From NCBI RefSeq assembly GCF_006704265.1, contig NZ_VIKA01000021.1, positions 1-35,417 on the forward strand: a stretch of DNA of 35,417 bases. The letters run 5' to 3'. The stretch is from Elioraea sp. Yellowstone. Lineage in GTDB: Bacteria; Pseudomonadota; Alphaproteobacteria; Acetobacterales; Acetobacteraceae. The notes under the pieces are model-generated. The model made no database searches. It was not told where the DNA came from and was given only the letters and a program-made list of their open reading frames with translations. This document shows, piece after piece, positions 8,161 to 16,381 of the stretch (positions are counted from its first letter, which is position 1; the number at the start of each line of letters is the position of its first letter). Both the position numbers and the translations under genes were made by a program.

Positions 8161-9606
8161 ATGCTCGTCCTCGACCACGATCGCGCCGGCGGCTACTGGG
8201 GCTGCGTCTACGCCTTCACCGCGGTGCGCGGCCTGCGCGTGGTGATCGACGGCCCGGTCGGCTGCGAGAACCTGCCCGTCACCGCCGTGCTGCACTACAC
8301 CGACGCGCTGCCGCCGCACGAGCTGCCGATCGTCGTGACCGGCCTCGACGAGGACGCGCTGTCGCAGGACGGCACCGAGCGGCTCCTCAAGCGCGCCGAC
8401 GGCACGGGCGATGTCGAGCTGCCCTCCGTCGTCGTCACCGGCTCGATCGCCGAGATGATCGGCGGCGGCGTCACGCCCGAGGGGTCGAGCCTGAAGCGGT
8501 TCATCCCGCGCACCATCGACGAGGACCAGTGGCAGGCCGCCGACCGCGCGATCTACTGGCTCTGGACCGAGTTCGGGCTGAAGAAGCCGAAGGTGCGCAA
8601 GGCGCGCGCGGAAGGGGCCAAGCCGCGCGTCAACATCATCGGCCCGATCTACGGCACCTTCAACATGCCCTCCGATCTCGCCGAGATCCGCCGCCTCGTC
8701 GAGGGGATCGGCTGCGAGGTGAACATGGTGTTCCCGCTGGGGGCGCATCTCGACGAGATCCCGCGCCTCGCGGACGCCGACGTGAACATCTGCCTCTACC
8801 GCGAGTTCGGCCGCAAGCTCTGCGAGGCGCTGGACCGGCCGTATCTGCAGGCGCCGATCGGCCTGTTCGCCACCACCAACTTCCTGCGCACGCTGGGCGA
8901 GCTGGTGGGCGTCGATCCCGAGCCCTTCATCGCGCGCGAGAAGCACACCACGATCAAGCCGATCTGGGATCTCTGGCGCAGCGTCACCCAGGACTTCTTC
9001 GCCTCCGCCTCCTTCGCGGTGGTCGCCTCCGAGACCTACACGCGCGGGCTGAAGCGCTTCCTCGAGGACGAGATGGGCATCCCCTGCGCCTTCGCCTTCG
9101 CGCGCAGGCCGGGGCAGAAGCCCGACAACGCCGCCGTGCGCGAGGCGCTGCGCAAGACCCCGCCGCTGGTGCTGTTCGGTTCCTACAACGAGCGCATGTA
9201 CGCCGCCGAGCTGAAGTCGCGCGCGATCTACATCCCGGCCTCGTTCCCCGGCGCGATCATCCGCCGCGCCACCGGCACGCCCTTCATGGGCTATGCCGGC
9301 GCCACCTACATCCTGCAGGAGTACTGCAACGCGCTGTTCGATGCGCTGTTCCACATCCTGCCGCTGGGGACCGATCTCGACCGGATCGAGCCGACCCCGG
9401 CGCGCGCGAGCCAGCCCTGGGACGACGAGGCGCGCGCGCTGCTCGAACTGCACCTCGAGAACGAGCCGTTCCTGGTGCGCATCTCCGCGGCCAAGCGGCT
9501 GCGCGAGCGGATCGAGCGCGCCGCGCGCGAGGCGGGCGAGACGCGCGTGACGGTCGAGCGTGCGGCGCGCGCGCTCGCCGACCAGCTTCAGGGGGTGCCG
9601 GCATGA
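8161..9606 (+). CDS. bchZ: Chlorophyllide a reductase subunit Z BchZ
   Basis: BchZ pairs with BchY to form the substrate-binding core of COR, reducing the C7=C8 bond of chlorophyllide a. The 481-residue protein begins directly with the nitrogenase-component fold ([19 protein letters not shown]), with cysteines in YWGCVYAF and GPVGCENLP that belong to the cluster site, then [14 protein letters not shown] and [16 protein letters not shown]-like strands. The C-terminal part ([14 protein letters not shown], then [21 protein letters not shown]) is characteristic of BchZ/BchB. The start follows bchY by 4 nt. In Rhodobacter the puf promoter lies in or after this region; a hairpin follows here instead of pufQ. 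Confidence 0.96.
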   Translation: MLVLDHDRAGGYWGCVYAFTAVRGLRVVIDGPVGCENLPVTAVLHYTDALPPHELPIVVTGLDEDALSQDGTERLLKRADGTGDVELPSVVVTGSIAEMIGGGVTPEGSSLKRFIPRTIDEDQWQAADRAIYWLWTEFGLKKPKVRKARAEGAKPRVNIIGPIYGTFNMPSDLAEIRRLVEGIGCEVNMVFPLGAHLDEIPRLADADVNICLYREFGRKLCEALDRPYLQAPIGLFATTNFLRTLGELVGVDPEPFIAREKHTTIKPIWDLWRSVTQDFFASASFAVVASETYTRGLKRFLEDEMGIPCAFAFARRPGQKPDNAAVREALRKTPPLVLFGSYNERMYAAELKSRAIYIPASFPGAIIRRATGTPFMGYAGATYILQEYCNALFDALFHILPLGTDLDRIEPTPARASQPWDDEARALLELHLENEPFLVRISAAKRLRERIERAAREAGETRVTVERAARALADQLQGVPA

Positions 9607-9628
9607 GCGGCCCCCCGCCCCCCTTCCA

Positions 9629-9660
9629 GCTGCGGAGCGGGACCGAGCGCGCTCCGCAGC
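9629..9660 (+). repeat. 11-bp perfect inverted repeat between bchZ and pufB
   Basis: The arms GCTGCGGAGCG (9629-9639) and CGCTCCGCAGC (9650-9660) pair perfectly around a 10-nt loop. It lies 23 nt after the bchZ stop and about 100 nt before pufB. No T-run follows, so it may be a partial attenuator or an RNase-resistant mRNA end that separates bch from puf transcripts rather than a simple terminator. That role is inferred from the position. Confidence 0.75.
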
Positions 9661-9759
9661 GGATCACCGATCGGCGACGGTGCGCCCCACCGTTCCGATC
9701 CCCGCCGCGCGGGACTAGCGCGGTAACGGCCGCAAGGCCATCAGCCAAGAGGTACCGCA

Positions 9760-9975
9760 ATGGCTGATCGAACCGACGGCTCGCTGTCGGGGCTGACGGA
9801 ACACGAGGCGAAGGAGTTCCACGGCGTCTTCGTCTCGAGCTTCGTCATCTTCACGGTCGTCGCCGTCATCGCCCACATCCTCGTCTGGATGTGGCGCCCC
9901 TGGCTGCCACCCGTCGGCGGGTGGCGGCAGTCGCTGATCGACGGTGCCGCCACCGTCGCGTCCTACCTGACCTAG
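9760..9975 (+). CDS. pufB: Light-harvesting 1 beta chain PufB
   Basis: PufB is the LH1 beta polypeptide, a single-span membrane protein of the antenna ring around the reaction centre. The 71-residue chain has the N-terminal [16 protein letters not shown] motif, H21, a membrane helix [16 protein letters not shown] and the BChl-ligand H39 followed by the usual WRPW turn at residues 45-48. An AGAGG ribosome site precedes the ATG. The protein is longer than usual: about 23 residues follow WRPW ([14 protein letters not shown] and more), whereas typical LH1 beta chains stop soon after that turn. pufA follows after 13 nt. Confidence 0.95.
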   Translation: MADRTDGSLSGLTEHEAKEFHGVFVSSFVIFTVVAVIAHILVWMWRPWLPPVGGWRQSLIDGAATVASYLT

Positions 9976-9988
9976 GGAGGGTCCCGAC

Positions 9989-10171
9989 ATGTGGCGAATC
10001 TGGTTGATCTTCGATCCGCGCCGGGTGCTGGTCGCGCTCGGCGTGTTCCTGCTGGTCCTGGCGCTGCTGATCCACTTCATCCTGCTCAGCACCGACAGGT
10101 TCAACTGGCTGGACGGGCCGCGCCGCACGGCGGCGGTGTCCTACGACACCTCCCTCGTGCTGCCGACCTAG
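9989..10171 (+). CDS. pufA: Light-harvesting 1 alpha chain PufA
   Basis: PufA is the LH1 alpha polypeptide that binds bacteriochlorophyll and carotenoid with PufB in the inner membrane. The 60-residue chain starts [14 protein letters not shown], the canonical alpha N-terminus, and has one membrane helix with the BChl-ligating H29 in [11 protein letters not shown] and the aromatic FNWL segment after it. A strong GGGAGGG ribosome site lies upstream of the ATG. The stop is followed by an intercistronic hairpin and then pufL, as in other puf operons. Confidence 0.96.
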   Translation: MWRIWLIFDPRRVLVALGVFLLVLALLIHFILLSTDRFNWLDGPRRTAAVSYDTSLVLPT

Positions 10172-10186
10172 GGGTGAACGCCGGTT

Positions 10187-10224
10187 GACGGGCGGGCGAG
10201 GCGCTCGCGCCGGACCCGCCCGTC
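10187..10224 (+). repeat. pufA-pufL intercistronic mRNA hairpin
   Basis: The arms GACGGGCGGG (10187-10196) and CCCGCCCGTC (10215-10224) form a perfect 10-bp stem, with a second small stem GGCG-CTCG-CGCC inside the loop. In Rhodobacter, hairpins at this exact place protect the pufBA 5' segment from 3'-5' decay so that more LH1 than reaction centre is made. The equivalent role here is inference from position and structure. The remaining 55 nt before pufL hold only GC-rich sequence and an AAGGGAA ribosome site. Confidence 0.85.
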
Positions 10225-10279
10225 GCCGGCATCGCGCCGCCGGTCCGATCCGCGCGCGACGAGGCAAGGGAAACGCACC

Positions 10280-11104
10280 ATGGCGATGCTGAGCTTCGAG
10301 AAGAAGTACCGGGTCCGCGGAGGGACCCTGGTCGGGGGCGATCTCTTCGACTTCTGGGTCGGGCCGTTCTACGTCGGATTCTTCGGCGTCACGACCGTCT
10401 TCTTCACCGTGCTCGGCACGCTGCTGATCCTGTACGGGGCGGCGCTGCAGGGCACGTTCAACGTCTGGACGATCAACATCGCGCCGCCCGACCTGAAATA
10501 CGGCCTCGCCTTCGCGCCGATCAAGGAGGGCGGGCTGTGGCAGCTCATCACCATCTGCGCGATCGGCGCCTTCGTCTCCTGGGCGCTGCGCCAGGCGGAG
10601 ATCAGCCGCAAGCTCGGCATGGGCTACCACATCCCCGTGGCCTACGGTGTGGCCGTGTTCGCCTACATCACGCTGGTGGTGATCCGGCCGCTGCTGCTGG
10701 GCGCCTGGGGCCACGGCTTCCCCTACGGCATCTTCAGCCATCTCGATTGGGTCTCGAACGTCGGCTACCAGTACCTGCACTTCCACTACAACCCGGCGCA
10801 CATGATCGCCGTGTCGTTCTTCTTCGCGACGACGCTGGCGCTCAGCCTGCACGGCGCGCTCGTGCTCTCGGCGCTCAACCCGCCGAAGGGCGAGCCGGTG
10901 AAGACGCCCGAGCACGAGAACACCTTCTTCCGCGACCTGATCGGCTACTCGATCGGCACGCTGGGGATCCATCGCCTCGGCCTGTTCCTGGCGCTCTCGG
11001 CCGGGTTCTGGAGCGCGGTCTGCATCGTCATCTCGGGTCCGTTCTGGACCCGCGGCTGGCCGGAATGGTGGGGCTGGTGGCTCAACCTTCCGATCTGGTC
11101 GTAA
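10280..11104 (+). CDS. pufL: Photosynthetic reaction centre L subunit PufL
   Basis: PufL is the five-helix L subunit carrying the active electron-transfer branch and the QB site. The 274-residue protein aligns without gaps to the Rhodobacter L chain over its first 213 residues. Mature numbering gives H153 and H173 (BChl ligands), H168 near the special pair, H190 and H230 (iron ligands) and E212 near QB. Two departures from Rhodobacter are seen: residue 104 is Gln (SWALRQAEI) where purple bacteria normally have Glu, and residue 213 is Asn (TPEHENTFF) where Rhodobacter has Asp. The C-terminus [14 protein letters not shown] resembles the Blastochloris L chain. pufM starts 18 nt downstream. Confidence 0.97.
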   Translation: MAMLSFEKKYRVRGGTLVGGDLFDFWVGPFYVGFFGVTTVFFTVLGTLLILYGAALQGTFNVWTINIAPPDLKYGLAFAPIKEGGLWQLITICAIGAFVSWALRQAEISRKLGMGYHIPVAYGVAVFAYITLVVIRPLLLGAWGHGFPYGIFSHLDWVSNVGYQYLHFHYNPAHMIAVSFFFATTLALSLHGALVLSALNPPKGEPVKTPEHENTFFRDLIGYSIGTLGIHRLGLFLALSAGFWSAVCIVISGPFWTRGWPEWWGWWLNLPIWS

Positions 11105-11122
11105 GGCACGGGAGCGACACCG

Positions 11123-12103
11123 ATGGCCGAATACCAGAACATCTTCACCCGGGTGATCGTGCACGGCCCCGCGCCCTATCCGGGCGTGCCCCTGCCGAAG
11201 GGCGACTCGCCGCGCACGGGCGCGGCAAGCTTCCAGCGCGTGCTCGGCAAGATCGGCGATGCCCAGCTCGGCCCGATCTATCTCGGCTGGCTGGGCAGCC
11301 TGTCGATCGTCTGCTTCACGGTCGCCTTCGTCACGATCGGGCTCAACATGTGGGCCTCGGTCGGCTGGGATCCGGTGCAGTTCGTCCGCCAGCTCTTCTG
11401 GCTCGGGCTCGAGCCGCCCCCGGCGCATTACGGGCTCAGGCTGCCGCCGATGCATGACGGCGGGTGGTGGCTGTTCGCGGGCTTCTTCCTGACGGCCTCG
11501 ATCCTGCTGTGGTGGGTGCGCACCTATCGCCGCGCCCGCCAGCTCGGCATGGGCACGCATGTCGCCTGGGCCTTCGCCGCGGCGATCTGGCTCTACCTGG
11601 TGCTGGGCTTCATCCGGCCGCTCCTGATGGGCAGCTGGTCGGAGGCGGTGCCGTTCGGCATCTTCCCCCATCTCGACTGGACGGCGGCGTTCTCGATCCG
11701 CTACGGCAACCTCTTCTACAACCCGTTCCACGCCCTCTCGATCGTCTTCCTCTACGGCTCGACCCTGCTGTTCGCGATGCACGGCGCGACCATCCTGGCG
11801 GTGTCGCGCTACGGCGGCGAGCGCGAGATCGAGCAGACGCTGGATCGCGGCACGGCGGCCGAGCGGGCGGCGCTGTTCTGGCGCTGGACCATGGGCTTCA
11901 ACGCGACGATGGAGAGCATCCATCGCTGGGCCTGGTGGTTCGCGGTGCTCTGCCCGCTCACCGGAGGCATCGGCATCCTGCTCACCGGCACGGTGGTGGA
12001 CAACTGGTACCTCTGGGCGGTGAAGCACGGCTTCGCGCCGATGTACGACCCGATCGTCCCCGGAATGGCCGACCCGGCCGCAGCCGCAGGAGCGATGCGA
12101 TGA
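11123..12103 (+). CDS. pufM: Photosynthetic reaction centre M subunit PufM
   Basis: PufM is the M subunit of the reaction centre; it binds the other half of the special pair, QA and part of the iron site. The 326-residue protein has AEYQNIF at the N-terminus, the GIFPHLDW and [10 protein letters not shown] histidines for BChl, [14 protein letters not shown] with Tyr M210-like and an iron-ligand His, GGEREIEQ with the iron-ligand Glu, and [10 protein letters not shown]. The segment [14 protein letters not shown] carries Asp at the position equal to Rhodobacter Asn M44 (Asp M43 of Blastochloris). The C-terminal tail [17 protein letters not shown] is alanine-rich and extends beyond the core. The stop overlaps pufC as ATGA. 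Confidence 0.97.
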   Translation: MAEYQNIFTRVIVHGPAPYPGVPLPKGDSPRTGAASFQRVLGKIGDAQLGPIYLGWLGSLSIVCFTVAFVTIGLNMWASVGWDPVQFVRQLFWLGLEPPPAHYGLRLPPMHDGGWWLFAGFFLTASILLWWVRTYRRARQLGMGTHVAWAFAAAIWLYLVLGFIRPLLMGSWSEAVPFGIFPHLDWTAAFSIRYGNLFYNPFHALSIVFLYGSTLLFAMHGATILAVSRYGGEREIEQTLDRGTAAERAALFWRWTMGFNATMESIHRWAWWFAVLCPLTGGIGILLTGTVVDNWYLWAVKHGFAPMYDPIVPGMADPAAAAGAMR

Positions 12104-13179
12104 GCTTCACCCTGAAGATCGTGCTCGCCGTCCTCGGCGCGCTCGGCGTGATCGTCGTCGTCACGAGCTTCGAACGACCGCCCGTGAACGTGGTGCAGGT
12201 GGGCCAGCGCGGCACGGCGATGGAGCTGGTCGCCAACCCGCGCGCGCTCGCGGCGCGTGCGCCGCGCCACGCCGTGCCCGAGCCCACGCCGCCGGTCGAC
12301 GCGGCGGGACAGAAGGCCTCGGAGGTCTACGAGAACGTCCAGGTGCTGGGCGACCTCGACGCCAATGCCTTCACCCGCCTGATGATCGCCATCACCGCCT
12401 GGGTCTCGCCCGAGCAGGGCTGCAACTACTGCCACAACCCCGAGAACCTCGCCTCGGACGAGGTCTACACCAAGGTCGTCACGCGGCGGATGCTGCAGAT
12501 GACCAGGACCATCAACGCCTCGTGGCAGGCGCATGTCGGCCAGACCGGCGTCACCTGCTACACCTGCCATCGCGGCCGGCCGGTCCCGGAGGAGGTGTGG
12601 GCGACCGATCCCGATCCGCACCGCACGCGCGGCATCGCCGCCTCGGCGGCCGGGCAGAACATCGCCTCGCCGGCGGTCGGACTGTCGTCGCTGCCGCACG
12701 ATCCGTTCACGCCATTCCTGCTGCGCGACGACCCCATCCGGGTCACCGGCACGCGCCCGCTGCCCCATGGCAATCCCGCCACGATCATGGGCGCGGAGTG
12801 GACCTACGCGCTGATGGTCCATTTCAGCGCGGCGACGGGCCAGAATTGCACCTTCTGCCACAACACGCAGAACTTCGGGAAATGGGAGAGCTCGACGCCG
12901 CAGCGCGTCACGGCCTGGCACGGCATCCGCATGGTGCGCGCGGTGAACAACGACTACATCGAGCCCCTGCGTCCGCTCTGGGCGGCCAACCCGCACGGTC
13001 CGCCCGAGCGCGGCGACGCCACCCAGTCGCGCCTCGGCCCGGGCGGCGATCCGTGGAAGGTGAGTTGCGGCACCTGCCATCTCGGCGCCAACAAGCCGCT
13101 GCTCGGCCGGTCGATGCTGGCCGACTACCCGGAACTGAACGCCGTCACGCTCGGTCCGCTCCGTTCGGCCGCGCGCTGA
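12100..13179 (+). CDS. pufC: Reaction-centre tetrahaem cytochrome c subunit PufC
   Basis: PufC docks on the periplasmic face of the reaction centre and re-reduces the photo-oxidised special pair. The 359-residue protein has four CXXCH haem sites: CNYCH at 108-112, CYTCH at 153-157, CTFCH at 250-254 and CGTCH at 323-327. Candidate axial Met residues lie before each (LMIAIT, RRMLQM, LMVHF, RMVRAVN), and QAHVG supplies the likely sixth-ligand His. The N-terminus has a hydrophobic span (residues 5-22) ending VVTSFERPP, with no lipobox cysteine, so it is probably held by an uncleaved anchor rather than a diacylglycerol as in Blastochloris. It is the last gene of the superoperon. Confidence 0.96.
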   Translation: MSFTLKIVLAVLGALGVIVVVTSFERPPVNVVQVGQRGTAMELVANPRALAARAPRHAVPEPTPPVDAAGQKASEVYENVQVLGDLDANAFTRLMIAITAWVSPEQGCNYCHNPENLASDEVYTKVVTRRMLQMTRTINASWQAHVGQTGVTCYTCHRGRPVPEEVWATDPDPHRTRGIAASAAGQNIASPAVGLSSLPHDPFTPFLLRDDPIRVTGTRPLPHGNPATIMGAEWTYALMVHFSAATGQNCTFCHNTQNFGKWESSTPQRVTAWHGIRMVRAVNNDYIEPLRPLWAANPHGPPERGDATQSRLGPGGDPWKVSCGTCHLGANKPLLGRSMLADYPELNAVTLGPLRSAAR

Positions 13180-13214
13180 CGATCCGTTCGGCAACGCATC
13201 CGGCAGACGGATCG
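13180..13214 (+). terminator. Hairpin after pufC
   Basis: Arms CGATCCGT (13180-13187) and ACGGATCG (13207-13214) form an 8-bp stem starting one base after the pufC stop. There is no T-run, so it is a candidate for a rho-assisted terminator or a 3' stabilising end of the puf message. The remaining 118 bp to the convergent amidohydrolase show no recognisable gene. Confidence 0.45.
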
Positions 13215-13332
13215 GCGGCGTCGCCCCGGCACCGCACCGCATGCGTCAGGGCGCCTGCCGCCAGCCGCGGCGATCGTCGACCGCAGGCTGGGCTCCCTGT
13301 CGTCGGTCGAGCGGCGGATGGTGTGGCGCCGG

Positions 13333-14811
13333 TCAGGCACGCCCGCCAGGGCCGGTCTGCGACCGGTGCGGCGCTAGGCTGAGCGGGGCGATCGCGTCGC
13401 CGCTGCGGCCGCGGTAGTCGTGCCGGCCGGCGTCGCGCAGCATCCTGGCCTGGCTCTCGGCGAGGATGCCGGCGGCCTCCCCGACATCCAAGAGCGTCGG
13501 CCGCCCATCCGCCAGCACCTGTCTGCCGGCCACGAAGACGTGCCGTATCGCGCGGTCGGCGGCATGGAACACGAGCGAGCGCAGCGGGTCGCGCGCCGGG
13601 ACCATCAGCGGGTGCGCGAGATCGACCAGCACCAGGTCGGCTGCCGCGCCCACCGCGAGCCGGCCCATGTCCGGCCGGCCGAGCGCATCCGCCCCGCCGA
13701 CGGTCGCGGCGTGGAACACCGCCGCCGTGTCGGCGGCGGCGAGGTCGCGTGCGGCGTTGCGTGCGAGCAGAATCGCGAGCCGCATCTCCTCGATGATGTT
13801 GTGCGGAGCGACATCCGTACCCATCGCCATGCGCACGCCGCGGCGGCGGTAGCGGCCGAAGTCGCGCAGATGCTCGCCGTAGCGCGCGAAGGGCGAGGGG
13901 CAGTGCGCGACCGCCACGCCGTGCTCGGCCATCAGCGCGAGGTCGCGCGCCGCATGCCAGCGGATCGAGGGATGCTCGTCGATGAAGATCGCATGCCCCA
14001 GGATGGCGCGCGGCGAGAGGATGCCGATCGCGGCCGCCCACTGGATCGGCGTCATCCCGTGGCGGCGGATCATCTCCTGCACCTCGATCACGGCCTGGGC
14101 GATGTGGGTGGTGAAGGGCCGTCCCCTCTCGGCCGCGAGGGCCGCGGAGTCGCGCAGCAACCCCTCCTCCACGGTGTCGATCTGGGCAGGGAACACGATG
14201 CCGCGCAGCAAGCCGGAGGGATCGGCCTCCGCCTCGTCCATGATCGCCTGGGCGCGCCGGAAGCCCGTCCTGCCGTGCGCCTCGTCCCAGGTCCAGGTGA
14301 CGGTCTGCGGCGCGCTCATACCCCAGCGCGCGCTCGCGTAGCCCGGCCCGACCCACACCCGCAGGCCGGACTCGCGCATCACGTCGATCCAGCCCTCGAA
14401 CGGCGCGGTGAGATCGACCACCGCCGTGACGCCCGCGCCCATCAGCTCGGCATAGGCGAGCCGCATGGCGGCCTGCTGGCCCGTCACGTCGAGGCGGAAG
14501 GCCTGGAGCCGCTCGAACAGACCGCTCATGTACTGTTCCGGTACGCCGTGATCCTCGCGCACACCGCGATAGGCGGGCTCGGTGGTGGGGTGCGTATGCA
14601 CGTTGACGAGGCCCGGCATCGCCAGCATCTGCCGTGCGTCGATCACGGTCAGGTCGGAATCGACCGGGCCGTCCGCATGCGGCGCGATCGCGGCGACATG
14701 GCCGTCACGCAGAACGATATCGACGTCCCGACCATAGACGTGGCGCTCCGCCGCCGCGTCCCATAGCACCGCCCAGGCGGCATTGCGGATCAGCGTCGGT
14801 GTCGTCTGCAT
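13333..14811 (-). CDS. Amidohydrolase-superfamily deaminase/hydrolase
   Basis: This 492-residue protein belongs to the TrzA/AtzA-like, cytosine-deaminase-type amidohydrolases, which hydrolyse C-N bonds of heterocycles or amides with one divalent metal. The beta-alpha barrel metal ligands are visible: VNVHTHPTTE (H72 and H74), RPFTTHIAQ, ILGHAIFIDEH and MGTDVAPHN with the final Asp. A small composite beta domain brackets the barrel (RDGHVAAIAP at the start, ADLVLVDLAHPL at the end). The ATG is preceded by CGGAGG. It is divergent from a second amidohydrolase 115 bp away, suggesting a shared catabolic role. The substrate cannot be read from sequence; deaminase of an aminated or amidated small molecule is the broad call. 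Confidence 0.85.
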   Translation of the reverse strand: MQTTPTLIRNAAWAVLWDAAAERHVYGRDVDIVLRDGHVAAIAPHADGPVDSDLTVIDARQMLAMPGLVNVHTHPTTEPAYRGVREDHGVPEQYMSGLFERLQAFRLDVTGQQAAMRLAYAELMGAGVTAVVDLTAPFEGWIDVMRESGLRVWVGPGYASARWGMSAPQTVTWTWDEAHGRTGFRRAQAIMDEAEADPSGLLRGIVFPAQIDTVEEGLLRDSAALAAERGRPFTTHIAQAVIEVQEMIRRHGMTPIQWAAAIGILSPRAILGHAIFIDEHPSIRWHAARDLALMAEHGVAVAHCPSPFARYGEHLRDFGRYRRRGVRMAMGTDVAPHNIIEEMRLAILLARNAARDLAAADTAAVFHAATVGGADALGRPDMGRLAVGAAADLVLVDLAHPLMVPARDPLRSLVFHAADRAIRHVFVAGRQVLADGRPTLLDVGEAAGILAESQARMLRDAGRHDYRGRSGDAIAPLSLAPHRSQTGPGGRA

Positions 14812-14926
14812 CGCGATGGCCTCCGTGATGCGCGGCGCGGGGGAGGTTCACCCCACGGCCGCATGGTGCGACACTTCCGAGGGCGCAGCAATCTGCCGGC
14901 TGCCGCATCCCGGGGGAGGAACGCGC

Positions 14927-16312
14927 ATGAGCCTGGTGATCCACACCACCACGATCGTGACCTGCGACGATGCCGGCACGGTGCATCACGGCGTCTCGAT
15001 CGCGATCCGGGACGATCGCATCGCCGCGATCGGCCCGGACGAGGAGGTCGCGCGCGCGTTCCCCGACGCGGAGCGGATCGACGGACGCAACCGCGCGGTG
15101 TTTCCCGGTTTCGCCAACATCCACACCCATCTCGGCATGACGCTCGCACGCGGCCTCTATGAGGACCTCTCGCCGCCGCACAAGCCGCCCTTCTCGGGCG
15201 GGCTCTCGCCGCTGCCGCTGCCGAAGCTCTCGGCCGAGGAGTACGCCGTGATGTGCCAACTCGGCGCGCTCGAGGCGATCCGCTGCGGCACGACCGCGCT
15301 GCTCGAGGACGGCACGAACATCGCGGGCTACGCGGCGCAGATGGTCGATACGGGCCTGCGCATGCTGCTCGCCGAGCGCACCTGGGACCGTGCGAACGCC
15401 TCGATCGGCGATCCGGGCCCGTTCGAGCAGGACGACAGGCTCGGCGAAGCCGGGCTCGAGCGGATCGCCGATCTGCACGCAAAGTGGCACGGCGCGGGGC
15501 AGGGGCGCATCCGCGTCGGCCTCGCCGCCTGGGCGCCCGACATGTGCTCGCCCGGCCTGCTCAGGCGCGTGCGCGCGCTGCAGGAGGAGCTCGACACGGT
15601 GGCGACCATCCATCTGAACCAGATCTGGGGCGAGGTCGCGGCCGTGCAGGCGCATCGCGGCATGCTCCCGACGGAGTATCTCGCCAGCCTCGATGTCCTG
15701 AACCCCCGCCTGATCTGCGCGCATTGCCGCTGCATGGACCACCGAGAGGAGCGACTGCTCGGTCGCGCGCGCGTCTCCGTGTCGTTCAACTCGGCGATCG
15801 CCGCGCGGCGCGGTCTGAGCCCGCGCGTCGCCGTGCTGGAGCAGGAGGGCTGCACGATCGGCATGGGCTCGGACAACATGGCCGAGGACATGGTCGAGGT
15901 GACGCGCACGGGCCTGTTCATGGAGCGCATCCGCCGCGAGGACGGCCGCAATCCCACGCCCGAGCAGGCACTGCGCTGGGCCACGCGCAACGGCTACCAG
16001 GCGATGGGACTCGACGATGCGGGCTTCCTCGCGCCGGGCTGCAAGGCCGACCTGATCATCGTGCGCACCGACCGGCCGCACCTGACGCCGATGATCCGCG
16101 CGGTCTCGACCTTCGTGCACCAGGGCCAGCCGCACGATGTCGAGAGCGTGATGGTCGATGGCGCCTGGCTGATGCGCGACGGTGTCGTGCGCACCATCGA
16201 CGAGGCGGCGATCGTCAAGGAGGCGGACAGGATCGCGCGCCGTGCCTGGGGCGAGCTCTTCGCGGCGAAGCCGGAGCTCCGCATCCTGCCGGGGATTCCG
16301 CCCGCGTTCTGA
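14927..16312 (+). CDS. Amidohydrolase-superfamily deaminase/hydrolase
   Basis: A second amidohydrolase (461 residues) of the same TrzA/AtzA-like class, clearly diverged from its neighbour. Ligands seen: ANIHTHLGMT (H66, H68), VATIHLNQIWG, LICAHCRCMDHRE and GMGSDNMAEDM with the catalytic Asp. The N-terminal strand block MSLVIHTTTIVTCDD and the C-terminal ADLIIVRTDRPHLTP complete the composite domain. GGGAGGAA sits 6 nt before the chosen ATG; upstream in-frame codons lack a ribosome site. It is followed after 69 bp by a solute-binding protein, so transport and hydrolysis of the same compound class is plausible. Substrate unknown. Confidence 0.87.
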   Translation: MSLVIHTTTIVTCDDAGTVHHGVSIAIRDDRIAAIGPDEEVARAFPDAERIDGRNRAVFPGFANIHTHLGMTLARGLYEDLSPPHKPPFSGGLSPLPLPKLSAEEYAVMCQLGALEAIRCGTTALLEDGTNIAGYAAQMVDTGLRMLLAERTWDRANASIGDPGPFEQDDRLGEAGLERIADLHAKWHGAGQGRIRVGLAAWAPDMCSPGLLRRVRALQEELDTVATIHLNQIWGEVAAVQAHRGMLPTEYLASLDVLNPRLICAHCRCMDHREERLLGRARVSVSFNSAIAARRGLSPRVAVLEQEGCTIGMGSDNMAEDMVEVTRTGLFMERIRREDGRNPTPEQALRWATRNGYQAMGLDDAGFLAPGCKADLIIVRTDRPHLTPMIRAVSTFVHQGQPHDVESVMVDGAWLMRDGVVRTIDEAAIVKEADRIARRAWGELFAAKPELRILPGIPPAF

Positions 16313-16336
16313 TGCTGTCTTCACAGGCGGAACGAC

Positions 16337-16353
16337 ACGTCATAGTCTGACGT
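16337..16353. promoter_or_regulatory. ACGTCA-N5-TGACGT dyad upstream of solute-binding protein
   Basis: A perfect 6-bp inverted repeat with 5-bp spacer (ACGTCA at 16337-16342, TGACGT at 16348-16353) lies in the 69-bp gap between the second amidohydrolase and the solute-binding protein gene, 28 bp before its ATG. The A/T content here is higher than around it. It looks like an operator for a dimeric regulator, perhaps of GntR type, but no cognate regulator can be named. Confidence 0.5.
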
Positions 16354-16381
16354 ATTGAGGATCAGAGGTAGGGAGGCTCCG

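Noticed and set aside
9603-9767. A short rightward frame after bchZ as a pufQ candidate
   Set aside because: It has no membrane span or PufQ-like features and ends inside pufB; its codons cover the hairpin region.
9866-12028. 720-residue minus-strand frame opposite pufA-pufM
   Set aside because: Antisense of firmly identified puf genes; composition is Arg/His/Glu-rich with no recognisable domain, as expected of high-GC shadows.
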